Of a stretch of DNA of 64,000 bases, positions 8,965-20,175 are shown one piece after another (positions within the stretch are counted from its first letter, which is position 1; each line of letters begins with the position of its first letter). Under the pieces are notes generated by a model. The model was not told the origin of the DNA. It worked only from the letters and a program-made list of their open reading frames with translations, and searched no databases. This DNA is from Alphaproteobacteria bacterium. Its GTDB lineage: Bacteria; Pseudomonadota; Alphaproteobacteria; UBA6615. Where the stretch lies: positions 1-64,000 of the forward strand of contig PBWR01000006.1 of assembly GCA_002727315.1 (NCBI GenBank), in the 5' to 3' direction. The position numbers and the translations under genes were made by a program.

Positions 8965-9531
8965 ATGACGAAACGGCGAAAGACCATCGATCTGGACGAC
9001 CTGCTTGCCGAACCTCCGCACGGCAAGGCGGACATGCGAATCTGCGCGCATCCGGACTGCGAGCTGGAAGGCGAGTTTCGCGCGCCCCGTTCGCCGGATC
9101 AGGTCCGCGATTACATCTGGTTCTGCCTTGAACATGTCAGGGACTACAACAGCCAGTGGAACTATTACGCCGGCATGAGCGAAGAAGAGATCGAGTCGGA
9201 CCGGCACGGTACGACATTCTGGCACCGCCCCACATGGCCGTTGAACGGAAATCGAACCGCCCACGGGATTCGTGACGATTTCGGATTCTTCGATTCCGAG
9301 AATGACCAGGACATCCGGCAAAATGCAGGGCTGCAGGACTCTCCCGAGGCCGAAGCACTTGCTATAATGAATCTATCGCCACCCGTCACAGCAGACGCTA
9401 TAAAGCGGCGCTATAAAGAGCTGGTCAAACAGCACCACCCCGACGCCAATGGCGGCGACAAGCTGGCTGAAGAACGTCTCAAGACGATCAACCAAGCCTA
9501 TACGAGCCTAATGCAATCGGTCGGTCCGTAA
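8965..9531 (+). CDS. J-domain (DnaJ-like) protein with N-terminal Cys-rich segment
   Basis: 188 aa from ATG 8965 (MTKRRKTIDLDDLL). The J domain is at the C-terminus (about residues 125-188) with the HPD motif in QHHPDANGGDK, the reverse of classical DnaJ. The N-terminal part contains MRICAHPDCELEGEF and YIWFCLEHVRDYN, giving C-x4-C and C-x2-H pairs that could bind a metal. It presumably recruits DnaK to a client through the N-terminal part. The invariant position beside bolA and upstream of cobST suggests a link to Fe-S or cobalt-chelatase maturation, which is inference. Confidence 0.9.
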   Translation: MTKRRKTIDLDDLLAEPPHGKADMRICAHPDCELEGEFRAPRSPDQVRDYIWFCLEHVRDYNSQWNYYAGMSEEEIESDRHGTTFWHRPTWPLNGNRTAHGIRDDFGFFDSENDQDIRQNAGLQDSPEAEALAIMNLSPPVTADAIKRRYKELVKQHHPDANGGDKLAEERLKTINQAYTSLMQSVGP

Positions 9532-9565
9532 CCGGACCGTCCGCGCAAGAGACAATTGACGAAAA

Positions 9566-10585
9566 ATGGATCGGACCATGGACCCGGCAGAATCAATCAC
9601 AAGCACAGACATGCCCTCGAACCCGGAACCCGACATCATGGTGTCGGCGCGTCAGGTTTTCGGGATCGATTCCGATATGGAGGTTCCGGCCTTCTCGGAG
9701 CAGACAGTACATGTACCGACCCTGGACGAAAGCTATCAGTTCGATCACGACACCACACTGGCGATCCTGGCAGGGTTCGCCCACAACCGCCGGGTGATGA
9801 TCCAGGGCTATCACGGCACCGGCAAATCGACCCATATCGAACAGGTCGCCGCCCGTCTCAACTGGCCGACGATCCGCGTCAACCTGGACAGCCATATCAG
9901 CCGCATCGACCTGATCGGCAAGGACGCCATCGTTCTTCGCGACGGTGTCCAGGTGACGGAATTCCGCGAAGGCCTGCTGCCGTGGACGCTGCAGCATCCC
10001 TGCGCATTGGTGTTTGACGAGTATGACGCAGGCCGGCCGGACGTCATGTTCGTGATCCAGCGCGTGCTGGAGGCGGACAGCAAGCTCACCCTGCTCGATC
10101 AGAACAAGGTGATCCGCCCACACCCGAGCTTCCGCCTGTTCGCCACGGCCAACACGGTCGGTCTTGGCGACACGACGGGCCTGTATCACGGAACCCAGCA
10201 GATCAACCAGGCGCAGATGGACCGCTGGAATATCGTGACGACGCTCAACTATCTGCCGCACGAGCAGGAAGTGGACATCGTGCTGGCCAAATGCCCGGAT
10301 TATGAAGGCACCGAGGGCCGCGAGAAGCTCTCGGCCATGGTCGCCACCGCCGAGCTGACCCGTTCCGGCTTCGTGGCCGGTGATATTTCGACCGTCATGT
10401 CGCCACGCACGGTGATCACTTGGGCCGACAATGCCGGCATCTTCGGGTCCATTCCGCTCGGCTTCCGGGTGACGTTCCTGAACAAGTGCGACGAAGTCGA
10501 GCGCGCAACGGTGGCGGAATACTATCAGCGCTGCTTCGGGACCGATCTCGACGACGGCGTGGTCGCACCGACCCAGACCCAGTAA
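9566..10585 (+). CDS. cobS: Cobaltochelatase subunit CobS (MoxR-type AAA+ ATPase)
   Basis: 339 aa. With CobT it forms the ATPase chaperone of aerobic cobaltochelatase CobNST, which inserts Co2+ into hydrogenobyrinic acid a,c-diamide in B12 synthesis. Walker [10 protein letters not shown] is at residues 81-89, Walker [10 protein letters not shown] at 146-154, and sensor and arginine-finger segments follow ([20 protein letters not shown]). The N-terminal '[15 protein letters not shown]' is typical of CobS. No cobN is visible in the window. It sits 34 bases after the J-domain gene and 7 bases before cobT. Confidence 0.95.
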   Translation: MDRTMDPAESITSTDMPSNPEPDIMVSARQVFGIDSDMEVPAFSEQTVHVPTLDESYQFDHDTTLAILAGFAHNRRVMIQGYHGTGKSTHIEQVAARLNWPTIRVNLDSHISRIDLIGKDAIVLRDGVQVTEFREGLLPWTLQHPCALVFDEYDAGRPDVMFVIQRVLEADSKLTLLDQNKVIRPHPSFRLFATANTVGLGDTTGLYHGTQQINQAQMDRWNIVTTLNYLPHEQEVDIVLAKCPDYEGTEGREKLSAMVATAELTRSGFVAGDISTVMSPRTVITWADNAGIFGSIPLGFRVTFLNKCDEVERATVAEYYQRCFGTDLDDGVVAPTQTQ

Positions 10586-10592
10586 GGCGCCG

Positions 10593-12479
10593 ATGGCGGG
10601 TTCCAACAGAGGCGGCAACGACGGACCGGTCGAGGAGTTTCGCCGGGTCACGGCGGCAGCCATGCGTGCGATGGCACGCGAACCCGAACTGACCGTGTCC
10701 TTCACGCCTGATCAGCCGGGGGTGGCGGGCGCCGAAGCCCGGCTGCCGCTGCCCAGCCGCGATCTTCCCGCCGACGATGTCAGCATCGTGCGCGGTGAGG
10801 CGGACGCGCTTGCCCTGCGCCTGCGGCATCACAACGACGAACTGCATGGGGAAAGTGTCCCTACCGCGCCCGCGGCGCGCGAATTGTATGACGCCGTCGA
10901 ACAGGCCCGGGTCGAGGCGATCGGCGCGCGGCGCATGGCCGGTGTCGCGGACAATCTCAGCGCGGCCCTGGAGATGCGCTGCCGGGACAAGGGCTTTGCC
11001 CGCATCACCCAGCGCGAACAGGCCCCGGTTGCGGAAGCCGTGGCGCTGCTGGTCCGCGAGGCCCTGACCGGCGCCGCACCCCCACCTTCGGCCCGCCAGA
11101 TGGTCGATCTGTGGCGGCCTTTCATCGAGCCCAAGATCGGGCCGGCCTTCGCGGATCTCGACGACAGCCTGGATGACCAGGAGGCGTTCCAGGACGTCAT
11201 TCGGCGCATGATCTCCGACCTGGGTCTGGCCGAAGAGGAATTTGCCGCCGAACCCGATGCCGATGACAGCACCGGCGACGATCAGGAGGATGCGGACGGC
11301 CAGAGCGACGGCGAAGGCGAAAGCGAGGGCGAGGCCCGCGCCATGGACGGCGACGGCGAGGAAGAGGCCGGCGCCGACGGCGAAGAAGTCGAGATGCCTA
11401 TGGAAGACGGCGACGGCGACCTGGAACCCGGCGCCGGTGACGAAGACCCCGACGCCCCGGGACAACCCTGGCGCCCGCCCGAATACGGCCACAACCAGGG
11501 CGAACAATTCGTCTATGGCGCGTTCACGACGGAACATGACGAAATCGTCGAGGCCGACGAACTGTGCGACCCCGACGAACTCTCGCGCCTGCGCCAGCAG
11601 CTCGACCAGCAGCTGGGACACCTGCAGAGCGTGATCTCCCGGCTTGCAAACCGTCTCCAGCGTCGGCTGATGGCCAAGCAGACCCGCAACTGGGAGTTCG
11701 ACCTCGAGGAAGGCCTGCTCGACACGGCGCGTCTCACACGCGTGGTGACCAACCCGGCCCACCCGCTGTCGTTCAAGATGGAGGAGGACACGGATTTCCG
11801 TGACACCGTCGTCACCCTGCTCATCGACAATTCGGGCTCGATGCGTGGCCGGCCGATCTCGGTCGCGGCGATGAGCGCCGATATCCTCGCGCGCACGCTG
11901 GAACGCTGCGGCGTGAAGGTCGAGATCCTCGGCTTCACGACCCGCGCATGGAAGGGCGGACAGGCTCGGGAAAGCTGGCTCGCGGCCGGAAAGCCGGCAA
12001 ACCCCGGACGGCTGAACGATCTTCGCCACATCATCTACAAGTCGGCCGATGCACCCTGGCGCCGGGCTCGAAAGAACCTTGGCCTGATGCTGCGCGAGGG
12101 CCTGCTGAAAGAAAATATCGACGGCGAAGCCCTGCAGTGGGCCCACAACCGGCTGCTCGGCAGATCCGAACAACGCCGGATCCTGATGATCATTTCCGAC
12201 GGTGCGCCCGTCGACGATTCGACCCTGTCGGTGAATGCCGGCAACTATCTCGAACGCCACCTGCGCCAGATCATCGAATGGATCGAGAATTACTCGCCCG
12301 TCGAATTGCTGGCCATCGGCATCGGACATGATGTGACCCGCTATTACCGGCGTGCCGTCACGATCGTCGATGCCGAACAGCTGGGCGGCACGGTGATGGA
12401 TCAGCTGGCCGAACTGTTCGATGAAGAAGGCGGGTTTCAGGGCAGCCGGCCACAGGGGCGCGCCCGCCGCGTCGCCTGA
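10593..12479 (+). CDS. cobT: Cobaltochelatase subunit CobT
   Basis: 628 aa. Partner of CobS in the aerobic cobaltochelatase. A basic and helical N-terminal region is followed by a long Asp/Glu-rich stretch (about residues 209-290) that gives the usual low-complexity linker, then a C-terminal VWA domain with the MIDAS sequence [11 protein letters not shown] near residue 410 and a later [12 protein letters not shown] segment. The acidic tract plus MIDAS are characteristic of CobT and the related BchD/ChlD subunits. Seven bases separate it from cobS, consistent with one operon. Confidence 0.95.
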   Translation: MAGSNRGGNDGPVEEFRRVTAAAMRAMAREPELTVSFTPDQPGVAGAEARLPLPSRDLPADDVSIVRGEADALALRLRHHNDELHGESVPTAPAARELYDAVEQARVEAIGARRMAGVADNLSAALEMRCRDKGFARITQREQAPVAEAVALLVREALTGAAPPPSARQMVDLWRPFIEPKIGPAFADLDDSLDDQEAFQDVIRRMISDLGLAEEEFAAEPDADDSTGDDQEDADGQSDGEGESEGEARAMDGDGEEEAGADGEEVEMPMEDGDGDLEPGAGDEDPDAPGQPWRPPEYGHNQGEQFVYGAFTTEHDEIVEADELCDPDELSRLRQQLDQQLGHLQSVISRLANRLQRRLMAKQTRNWEFDLEEGLLDTARLTRVVTNPAHPLSFKMEEDTDFRDTVVTLLIDNSGSMRGRPISVAAMSADILARTLERCGVKVEILGFTTRAWKGGQARESWLAAGKPANPGRLNDLRHIIYKSADAPWRRARKNLGLMLREGLLKENIDGEALQWAHNRLLGRSEQRRILMIISDGAPVDDSTLSVNAGNYLERHLRQIIEWIENYSPVELLAIGIGHDVTRYYRRAVTIVDAEQLGGTVMDQLAELFDEEGGFQGSRPQGRARRVA

Positions 12480-12499
12480 CGCCAACAAATCCGCCCTGA

Positions 12500-12727
12500 T
12501 TGCGCCGCGGTTTGAGGCATAAACATCTGATTAACCGCCTTCTCACCCTGCTCACCGCCCTGACTCTGCTCGCGTCTGCGCCGGCGCTAGCGGAAAGCCG
12601 CCTGGTCTCTCTGCATGAAACGATCGAAGGCCAGAAGCAGGTCAGCCGCCTGATCTGGCTCGGCGGGCTGGAACTGGATTTCGACGATCAGCGCACCCTG
12701 CTGCTGAGTTTCGAATTGTTGCCCTAG
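12500..12727 (+). pseudogene. 75-aa exported fragment, possible remnant of an esterase-like phytase-family gene
   Basis: Opens at TTG 12500 only 20 bases after cobT. A signal peptide is clear ([23 protein letters not shown]), followed by about 40 residues including LIWLGGLELDFDD and a stop at 12725-12727. The 'LxWxGGLxLxxxD' segment resembles the first strand of the 'esterase-like activity of phytase' domain, which is several hundred residues long and, from memory, often follows cobT in related genomes. If so, only the N-terminus survives here. The alternative is a genuine short exported protein. The relationship is inferred from a short match. Confidence 0.4.
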
Positions 12728-12748
12728 CCTGACGGCATCCCGGCGCGG

Positions 12749-13984
12749 CTAACCATGGATCCAGTGATCCCGAGCGGCGGCGAAATTGCCGTCGGTCAGG
12801 GCGGCGCGCACATCTTCGAGAAGCCGGTTCATGAACCGGACATTGTGGACCGCCAGCAGGTGGATCGCGTTCACCTCTCCGGCCTTCACCAGATGATGAA
12901 CATAGGCCCGCGACACGCTAGTGCAGGTCGCGCAGTCGCATTCAGGATCGATCGGTCCGTCATCCTCGCGAAATCTCGCATTCTTGAGGTTGATATACTC
13001 ACGCCCGTTCTCGGTCTCCCCGAGGCCCGGGCGCAGATAGGCGCTGCCGTGCCTGGCGAGCCGCGTCGGGTTGACACAATCGAAGGTGTCGATCCCCTTC
13101 GCAACGCCGTTCCAGACATCACGGACACTGCCGACTCCCAGAAGGTGGATCGGCCGCGGTTCCGGGGTCGCCGCATTCAGCGGCGCCATCGCAAGGGCGA
13201 CAACCTCGTCCATTTCCTCGGCCGTCCCGCCCAGGCAGCCACCTACGGCATAACCGAAATAGGGTTGCGCCGCCGTGAAGTCCGTACTTTCGCGGCGCAG
13301 ATCGTCATACACACCGCCCTGGACGATGCCGTAGAGCGCCTGTGGCCCGGCCGAGCCTTCCGCCGCGCGCCCGAACTCCTCGATCGAACGCTGTGCCCAT
13401 CGGTGGGTGAGCTCCATCGACCGGGCCGTGTAGTCCCGATCCACGTGGTAGGGCGTGCACTCGTCGAGGACGAGGATGATGTCAGCGCCGATCTGGCGCT
13501 GAATGCGGATCGAATCCTCCGGTCTCAGCGTGACCTTCGAACCGTCGACATAGGACCGGAACGAGGCCCCGTTCTCATCGATGGACAACAATGAGGGATC
13601 GCGCGCATTGGTGCGGCTGCTCTTGATCTCCTTCGCGCCCGTCCCCTGACCCAGGGAAAAAATCTGGAAGCCGCCGGAATCGGTCAGCATCGGGCCGTCC
13701 CAGCCCATCATCGCGTGCAGTCCCCCCAGCGCGGCAACGCGTTCTGCGCCCGGCTGCAACATCAGATGATAGGTGTTGCCGAGGATGATCTGGGTCCCCT
13801 CGGCGCGCGCCTGGCTCGGCACCACGCCGCGAAGCGCCCCACGAGTGGCACAAAAGATGAAGGCCGGCGTCTCGATCAGACCGTGCGGCGTGGTGATCAC
13901 GCCACGGCGTGCCGCATCCGGCCAGCCCGGCTCGGCCGTCATCGTCTGCGTCACTTCAAATGCGAAGCCGGGATACCCGGTCAT
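12749..13984 (-). CDS. tgt: tRNA-guanine(34) transglycosylase, divergent specificity loop
   Basis: 411 aa. Exchanges G34 of GUN-anticodon tRNAs for preQ1 or queuine on a TIM barrel. The catalytic residues are present: proton acceptor D102 (MLTDSGGFQIFSL), nucleophile D302 (FDCVNPTR), and zinc ligands C349, C351, C354 and H380 (CDCATC ... VH). It departs from usual bacterial TGT in two places: FIFCATRGALRGVV replaces the normal FMPVGT...VKG, and GYAVGGCLGGTAEEM (244-258) replaces GYAVGGLAVGE, putting Gly at the position of Z. mobilis Val233 and Thr at Glu235. C176 (LDECTPY) is retained. Base specificity is therefore uncertain. The start could also be a Met at residue 15. Confidence 0.88.
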   Translation of the reverse strand: MTGYPGFAFEVTQTMTAEPGWPDAARRGVITTPHGLIETPAFIFCATRGALRGVVPSQARAEGTQIILGNTYHLMLQPGAERVAALGGLHAMMGWDGPMLTDSGGFQIFSLGQGTGAKEIKSSRTNARDPSLLSIDENGASFRSYVDGSKVTLRPEDSIRIQRQIGADIILVLDECTPYHVDRDYTARSMELTHRWAQRSIEEFGRAAEGSAGPQALYGIVQGGVYDDLRRESTDFTAAQPYFGYAVGGCLGGTAEEMDEVVALAMAPLNAATPEPRPIHLLGVGSVRDVWNGVAKGIDTFDCVNPTRLARHGSAYLRPGLGETENGREYINLKNARFREDDGPIDPECDCATCTSVSRAYVHHLVKAGEVNAIHLLAVHNVRFMNRLLEDVRAALTDGNFAAARDHWIHG

Positions 13985-14032
13985 GGCAGGCTCATGTCTG
14001 ACATCGGATCAGCGATCTTATACCCCATGCGC

Positions 14033-14060
14033 AAAAAAGCCCGCGAAACGCGGGCTCTTT
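14033..14060 (-). terminator. Intrinsic terminator after rpmB
   Basis: Perfect 8-bp inverted repeat AGCCCGCG-AAA-CGCGGGCT (14038-14056) with a 3-base loop. Read on the minus strand it is followed by TTTTTT, so it terminates rpmB transcription about 20 bases past the stop codon. Confidence 0.85.
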
Positions 14061-14081
14061 CCAGTGCATCCGGGTGCCGGT

Positions 14082-14369
14082 TCAGCCTGCGGCCGCAACC
14101 TTTTCCAGATCGCGCTTCATCCGGCGCAGTTCACGCGGCAGCTTGGCCGCCTGGGTTCCGCGCAGGAAGGCATCGACGCCACCCTTGTGCTCGATGGTGC
14201 GAATGGCCCGTGCCGTCAGGTTCACACGGACGCCGCGGGCGAGGGTCTCGCTGTACAGCATCGTGGACTGCAGGTTCGGCAGGAACCGGCGGCGTGTCTT
14301 GTTGTGTGCGTGGCTGACGTTGTTTCCGGTCAGCACGCCCTTGCCTGTAATGGCGCAGCGGCGCGACAT
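14082..14369 (-). CDS. rpmB: 50S ribosomal protein L28
   Basis: 95 aa. Large-subunit ribosomal protein. Begins [20 protein letters not shown] with the family [14 protein letters not shown] segment and a basic C-terminal tail ([20 protein letters not shown]) typical of the longer alphaproteobacterial form. Only the single CxxxGK cysteine is present, with no zinc-ribbon pairs. It appears to be monocistronic: a strong terminator follows and about 99 bases separate it from meaB upstream. Confidence 0.97.
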   Translation of the reverse strand: MSRRCAITGKGVLTGNNVSHAHNKTRRRFLPNLQSTMLYSETLARGVRVNLTARAIRTIEHKGGVDAFLRGTQAAKLPRELRRMKRDLEKVAAAG

Positions 14370-14468
14370 TTTTCTCGCTCCATGAACAGGTTACGCGCCG
14401 AAAATGGCGCGACGGGCCGAGGTTTTAGGCGATGGTTCCGGCCGGGTCAAGTCCGGTGGCGGGCAGAA

Positions 14469-15461
14469 TCAGCTCTGGCGAAACGCATCAAGCAGCAGCT
14501 GGGCCGCCGACGATGGCGTGACCGCGCCTTCAGACACTTTTTGTTCCAGTTCCCCGACCTTTTCACGGACCCCGGGATGGCGCCGGAAGGCCGCCAACAG
14601 GTGTTCGTCGACCTCTCCCCACATCCAGCGCCGCGCCTGTTCCGCACGCCTCTCGCCCAGATATCCGGCCTTCGTGGCCAAGTCACGGAATCTCTCGGCC
14701 TGCTGTCGGACCTCGCTCATGCCTGTGCCCTCAAGCGAGGAACAGGTCAGCACCTCGGGCACCCAGTCGCCGGTCGTCGGATGCAGCAAGCGAAGGGCAT
14801 TGGTGAACTCCGCCGCCGAACGCTCGGCCGCATCGACCAGATCCCCGTCGGCCTTGTTGACGACCACGAGGTCGGCAAGCTCCATGATGCCCCGTTTGAT
14901 CCCCTGCAACTCATCGCCACCGCTCGGCAGCAGCAACAGAACAAACATGTCCACCAGGTCCGCCACCGCGGTTTCCGACTGGCCGACCCCGACGGTTTCG
15001 ACTAGGACCACATCGAAACTGGCCGCCTCACAGGCGAGCAGCACCTCGCGCGTCCGGCGGGCAACACCACCCAGGGTCCCGCCCGTCGGTGAGGGGCGAA
15101 TAAAGGCCTCGGGTGCGCGCGAGAGATCTTCCATACGCGTCTTGTCGCCCAGAATAGAACCACCACCGCGCTGCGAGGATGGGTCGACCGCCAGGACGGC
15201 AACACGGTGCCCCGCCTTGACCCAGTCCTGCCCGAAACTTTCGATAAAGGTCGACTTGCCGACCCCGGGGACGCCGGAAATCCCGATGCGGATCGAACCG
15301 CCGGACTTTGGCAGCAAATGCTCGAGCAGTTCCTCGGCTTGCGCGCGATGGTCTTCACGGGTCGACTCGATCAGCGTGATGGCCTGCGCCAAAGCCCGCC
15401 GGTCCGACGCACAGACTGCGTCGGCCAGTTGCTTCATATCGCTGCCTTGATCACCGGTCAT
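14469..15461 (-). CDS. meaB: Methylmalonyl-CoA mutase-associated GTPase MeaB
   Basis: 330 aa from ATG 15461 (MTGDQGSDMKQ); an upstream ATG at 15485 adds 8 residues. This G3E-type P-loop GTPase gates cofactor transfer and protects acyl-CoA mutases that use adenosylcobalamin. Visible are the P-loop ISGVPGVGKSTF, DPSSQRGGGSILGDKTRM, the ETVGVGQSE switch with DMFVLLLLPSGGDELQGIKRGIMELADL and the base-recognition VVNKAD. Older annotation calls this family ArgK. The methylmalonyl-CoA mutase gene lies 1.3 kb upstream on the same strand, which supports the role. Confidence 0.94.
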   Translation of the reverse strand: MTGDQGSDMKQLADAVCASDRRALAQAITLIESTREDHRAQAEELLEHLLPKSGGSIRIGISGVPGVGKSTFIESFGQDWVKAGHRVAVLAVDPSSQRGGGSILGDKTRMEDLSRAPEAFIRPSPTGGTLGGVARRTREVLLACEAASFDVVLVETVGVGQSETAVADLVDMFVLLLLPSGGDELQGIKRGIMELADLVVVNKADGDLVDAAERSAAEFTNALRLLHPTTGDWVPEVLTCSSLEGTGMSEVRQQAERFRDLATKAGYLGERRAEQARRWMWGEVDEHLLAAFRRHPGVREKVGELEQKVSEGAVTPSSAAQLLLDAFRQS

Positions 15462-15508
15462 GAGATTCCGTCCGGACGCAAACAAGATGTTCGAGCCGAG
15501 ACCATAAC

Positions 15509-15967
15509 CTAGCGCGCCGCCGCGGGTTTGCCATCGACCTGCGAGGACAGGATAACCGAACTGCTAGCCGGTCCGATCTTGCGAAACCGGGAAATCACGT
15601 CCTCCAGCTCGGCGATCGAGGTGACAGCGAGACGGATCACGAAACTGTCCTCTCCGGTGATGTGATGACATTCGACGACGGCGTCGAGCGAACGGCACAG
15701 GCCGGTGACCCGCTGGAAATCCTTGTCGGAGACCGTCAGCTGCACGAACGCGCCTATCGCCCGACCCAGCGCCGCGCGATCGACCATCGCGGAATAGCCG
15801 CGAATGACACCCCCGGCTTCCAGACGGCGAATGCGTTCGGCAACAGCCGGTGTCGACATTCCGATCCGCCGGCCGATCTCGCGGAACGACAATCGTGCAT
15901 CGGCCTGCACGACTTCCAGCAGCGCGCGGTCAACCTCGTCGATCAAACCTCCCATTTGTAAGGCCAT
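15509..15967 (-). CDS. Lrp/AsnC family transcriptional regulator
   Basis: 152 aa from ATG 15967, preceded by AAGGAG at good spacing. The N-terminal winged helix (LIDEVDRALLEVVQADARLSFREIGRRIGMSTPAVAERIRRLEAGGVIRGYSA) and C-terminal RAM domain (AFVQLTV ... VVECHHITGEDSFVIRLAV) are both complete. Such proteins form octamers responsive to amino acids or other small effectors. Placement between meaB and methylmalonyl-CoA mutase suggests control of propionyl-CoA or branched-chain amino acid breakdown, which is inference. An unusually AT-rich region lies immediately upstream. Confidence 0.92.
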   Translation of the reverse strand: MALQMGGLIDEVDRALLEVVQADARLSFREIGRRIGMSTPAVAERIRRLEAGGVIRGYSAMVDRAALGRAIGAFVQLTVSDKDFQRVTGLCRSLDAVVECHHITGEDSFVIRLAVTSIAELEDVISRFRKIGPASSSVILSSQVDGKPAAAR

Positions 15968-16110
15968 ACTCTCCTTATTGTAACATTTACACTTCAGATT
16001 ACCTAAAATCTTTCTTATTGTCATTATTAAATACCAATAACAGTACCTTTGATAATTTTTATATGTTCCGCCTTACAAATCACAGGCAGAAACGTGCGTG
16101 GTCTGACATA
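15968..16110. promoter_or_regulatory. AT-rich regulatory region upstream of the AsnC-type gene
   Basis: About 140 bases that are strikingly AT-rich against the GC-rich surroundings. CTTATTGT occurs at 15974-15981 and 16014-16021, exactly 40 bases apart, and the inverse CAATAA at 16035-16040. Spaced AT-rich repeats are typical of Lrp/AsnC binding sites, so this may be an autoregulatory operator. The first repeat overlaps the Shine-Dalgarno of the regulator gene. Confidence 0.45.
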
Positions 16111-16147
16111 TGTCAGGCCCCAAACCTCCCTACCCTTGTCCGAAAGT

Positions 16148-16797
16148 CTATTTGTGACGCTCGACCGCGCGCGACAGCAGCAGGTAGGTCTTGCCCACAT
16201 CAGCGGTCAGCAGGCTTGCACTCAAGAGTTCGTCGGGGTCGGCTTCTCTGGCCTGGGCCGTGATGGCGCCGTTCGATTCAACGATCTGCGCGCGCAGCGT
16301 ACCGGAAATCTTTTCCAGTTCCGTCACCTCGCCGCCAAACCCGCCACCCAGTTCCCGTATTTGCGCCTGCGCATTGGCAACAGCGGCCTCGAGCACGCTT
16401 GCATGCTGTTCGAGTTGCGCACCGAGTTCCGCCAGCCCGGCTTCGGCGCGAACATGCGGACGTTCGAGGCGCGAAATCTGAATGCGCAGGTCGGTAAGGC
16501 TGTCGCTGAACCGGCGACCGCGGCTCGTCAGGGCCGCCAACGCAAACAGCGTTGCCGGCGGCGCGGTCAATCCTGCCACCAGCCCGCCGATCTCGTGGGG
16601 CAGCAATTGCGGAATGATCGACTAGCCGATCGTATTCAAGATAAAGCCGGCAAAAAGGGCCAGCCACGCCACCGCGGCGGCGAACAGCAACCAGGACACG
16701 AGCCCGCATCTGTGACGGCGCGCCTCGATGGCTAAAGACGCATCGAGCTCAAGCACCTGCTCGTCCGACTGCTGATCCCCCCCCCGGTCTCGGTCAT
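16148..16797 (-). pseudogene. Broken gene for a two-TM coiled-coil membrane protein
   Basis: An ATG at 16797, 5 bases after the mutase stop, opens MTETGGG and then meets a run of nine G residues (minus strand, 16777-16785). One extra G would restore the frame DQQSDEQVLELDASLAIEARRHR followed by a membrane helix (GLVSWLLFAAAVAWLALFAG). That frame is then cut by TAG at 16622-16624 (LNTIG-stop-SIIPQLLPHE) and continues without further lesion through a second hydrophobic segment and a coiled coil (LEQHASVLEAAVANAQAQIREL) to 16148. Repaired length would be 217 codons. Function unknown. Two lesions of different kinds favour a pseudogene; translation of the 3' part from an internal start cannot be excluded. 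Confidence 0.65.
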
Positions 16798-16801
16798 CGG
16801 A

Positions 16802-18958
<2,157 letters not shown>

Positions 18959-19217
18959 TTTTCCGGCTCGTTACACTCTCGTTGGATGGCCGGAAAGTAT
19001 AGTGCTTGGGCCGGGATCGGTCTATCGACCCCCCGTCACCGGGCTGTGTATGGCTTCGTTCAGCCGAAGAAACCCGATCGGCTCGTCAAACCCCCGCAGA
19101 TCGGCTGTTTCCCGGTCAAATGACCATCCCGTCAGCATCGCCGCGACCCCCTTGGTCTCGATGCCGTCCTTGAAACTTGGACATTTGTGTATCCGATACG
19201 GGTACGCCCGGGGCGCG

Positions 19218-20108
19218 TTACCAGATCAATCCTGACATTGCATATCGCGGAGCCTGACCGACCTCGTCCAGCAAATCGGCCAGGGGCCCGGCTGCGAGGG
19301 TTCCGCCGACCTCGACTCCCAGGTGCTCGCCCGCGATTCCGCTGGCGACAAACGCGGCATCGATACCGGCGACAGACGCGCCGGCAATGTCCGTTCCCAG
19401 TCCGTCGCCGATCATTAGGACCCTGGCCCTGTCCGGGTCACCCAGGTGCTTCAACACTTCGTCATAGATCGGCCGGTAGGGCTTGCCGTGCCAGGCCACA
19501 TCGCCGCCATAACGCTGCTCATAGGCTTCCGCCACGGCACCGGCGCAAATCTCCCGGGTCGCACCGCGCAACACCTCGCGATCGGGATTGGTACAGACCA
19601 TGGGCAGGCTGCGGGCCGCCGCACGCTCCAGGTCGGGGATGTAATCGTCGAGCGTATGGCCCGGCTCGCGCGGGCCGGTGCAGATGACGAAGTCCGCCTC
19701 TTCCAGTTCTGCCTCACCGTTGATCCCGGGATTGTCGAGCATCGGGCGATGGCGGTCGGGTCCGATGAAGCCGGCCGAGCGGCCCAGCTTGGCATGCCAC
19801 GGGTCGGTGCGATCGCGAATGGCGCGCCACGCGACCTCGCCGGAACAGAAAATCTCGGAGGAGAGTTCCTCGGGAATGCCGATCTCGCCCAGCACCTTGT
19901 GCACACCCGAAACCCGAAACGGCGCGTTGGAGAGCAGGACGATGTTCGCACCCGCAGCGCGGAAACGCGTCAGGCAGTCTATCGCGCCGGGCAACGGCTC
20001 GATGCCATTGTGCAGCGTTCCCCACAAATCAACGATGAGATGGTCGTAACGGCCCGAAAGAGGCTCGAAGCCGGAAAGAATTTCAGTGTCCATAGAGTGA
20101 CCGGTCAT
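19218..20108 (-). CDS. HAD-IIA family hydrolase (TIGR01459-like)
   Basis: 296 aa from ATG 20108 (MTGHSMDTE); MDTEIL at 20093 is also possible, and longer starts add unrelated sequence. The HAD motif I reads VDLWGTLHNG rather than DxDGT, the variant typical of the TIGR01459 alphaproteobacterial group. Motif II is LLSNAPFR, the motif III lysine lies in WHGKPYRPIYDEV, and motif IV is MIGDGLGTDIAGA. Relatives include NagD and pyridoxal-phosphate phosphatases; the true substrate of this group is unknown. The gene lies upstream of the mutase on the same strand with 259 bases between them that hold no recognisable gene. Confidence 0.85.
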   Translation of the reverse strand: MTGHSMDTEILSGFEPLSGRYDHLIVDLWGTLHNGIEPLPGAIDCLTRFRAAGANIVLLSNAPFRVSGVHKVLGEIGIPEELSSEIFCSGEVAWRAIRDRTDPWHAKLGRSAGFIGPDRHRPMLDNPGINGEAELEEADFVICTGPREPGHTLDDYIPDLERAAARSLPMVCTNPDREVLRGATREICAGAVAEAYEQRYGGDVAWHGKPYRPIYDEVLKHLGDPDRARVLMIGDGLGTDIAGASVAGIDAAFVASGIAGEHLGVEVGGTLAAGPLADLLDEVGQAPRYAMSGLIW

Positions 20109-20175
20109 GCCAACGCGATGTGACACGCGTATGCCACGCCCGGGCACGCGATGAAAGACGCTTGGAATGGAAGAT

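Noticed and set aside
9532-9565. Cobalamin riboswitch before cobS
   Set aside because: The gap is too short and no B12-box-like sequence is visible.
10416-12488. 690-aa minus-strand reading opposite cobT
   Set aside because: A shadow of cobT's biased codons and acidic repeats; it lacks any domain and overlaps a well-supported gene.
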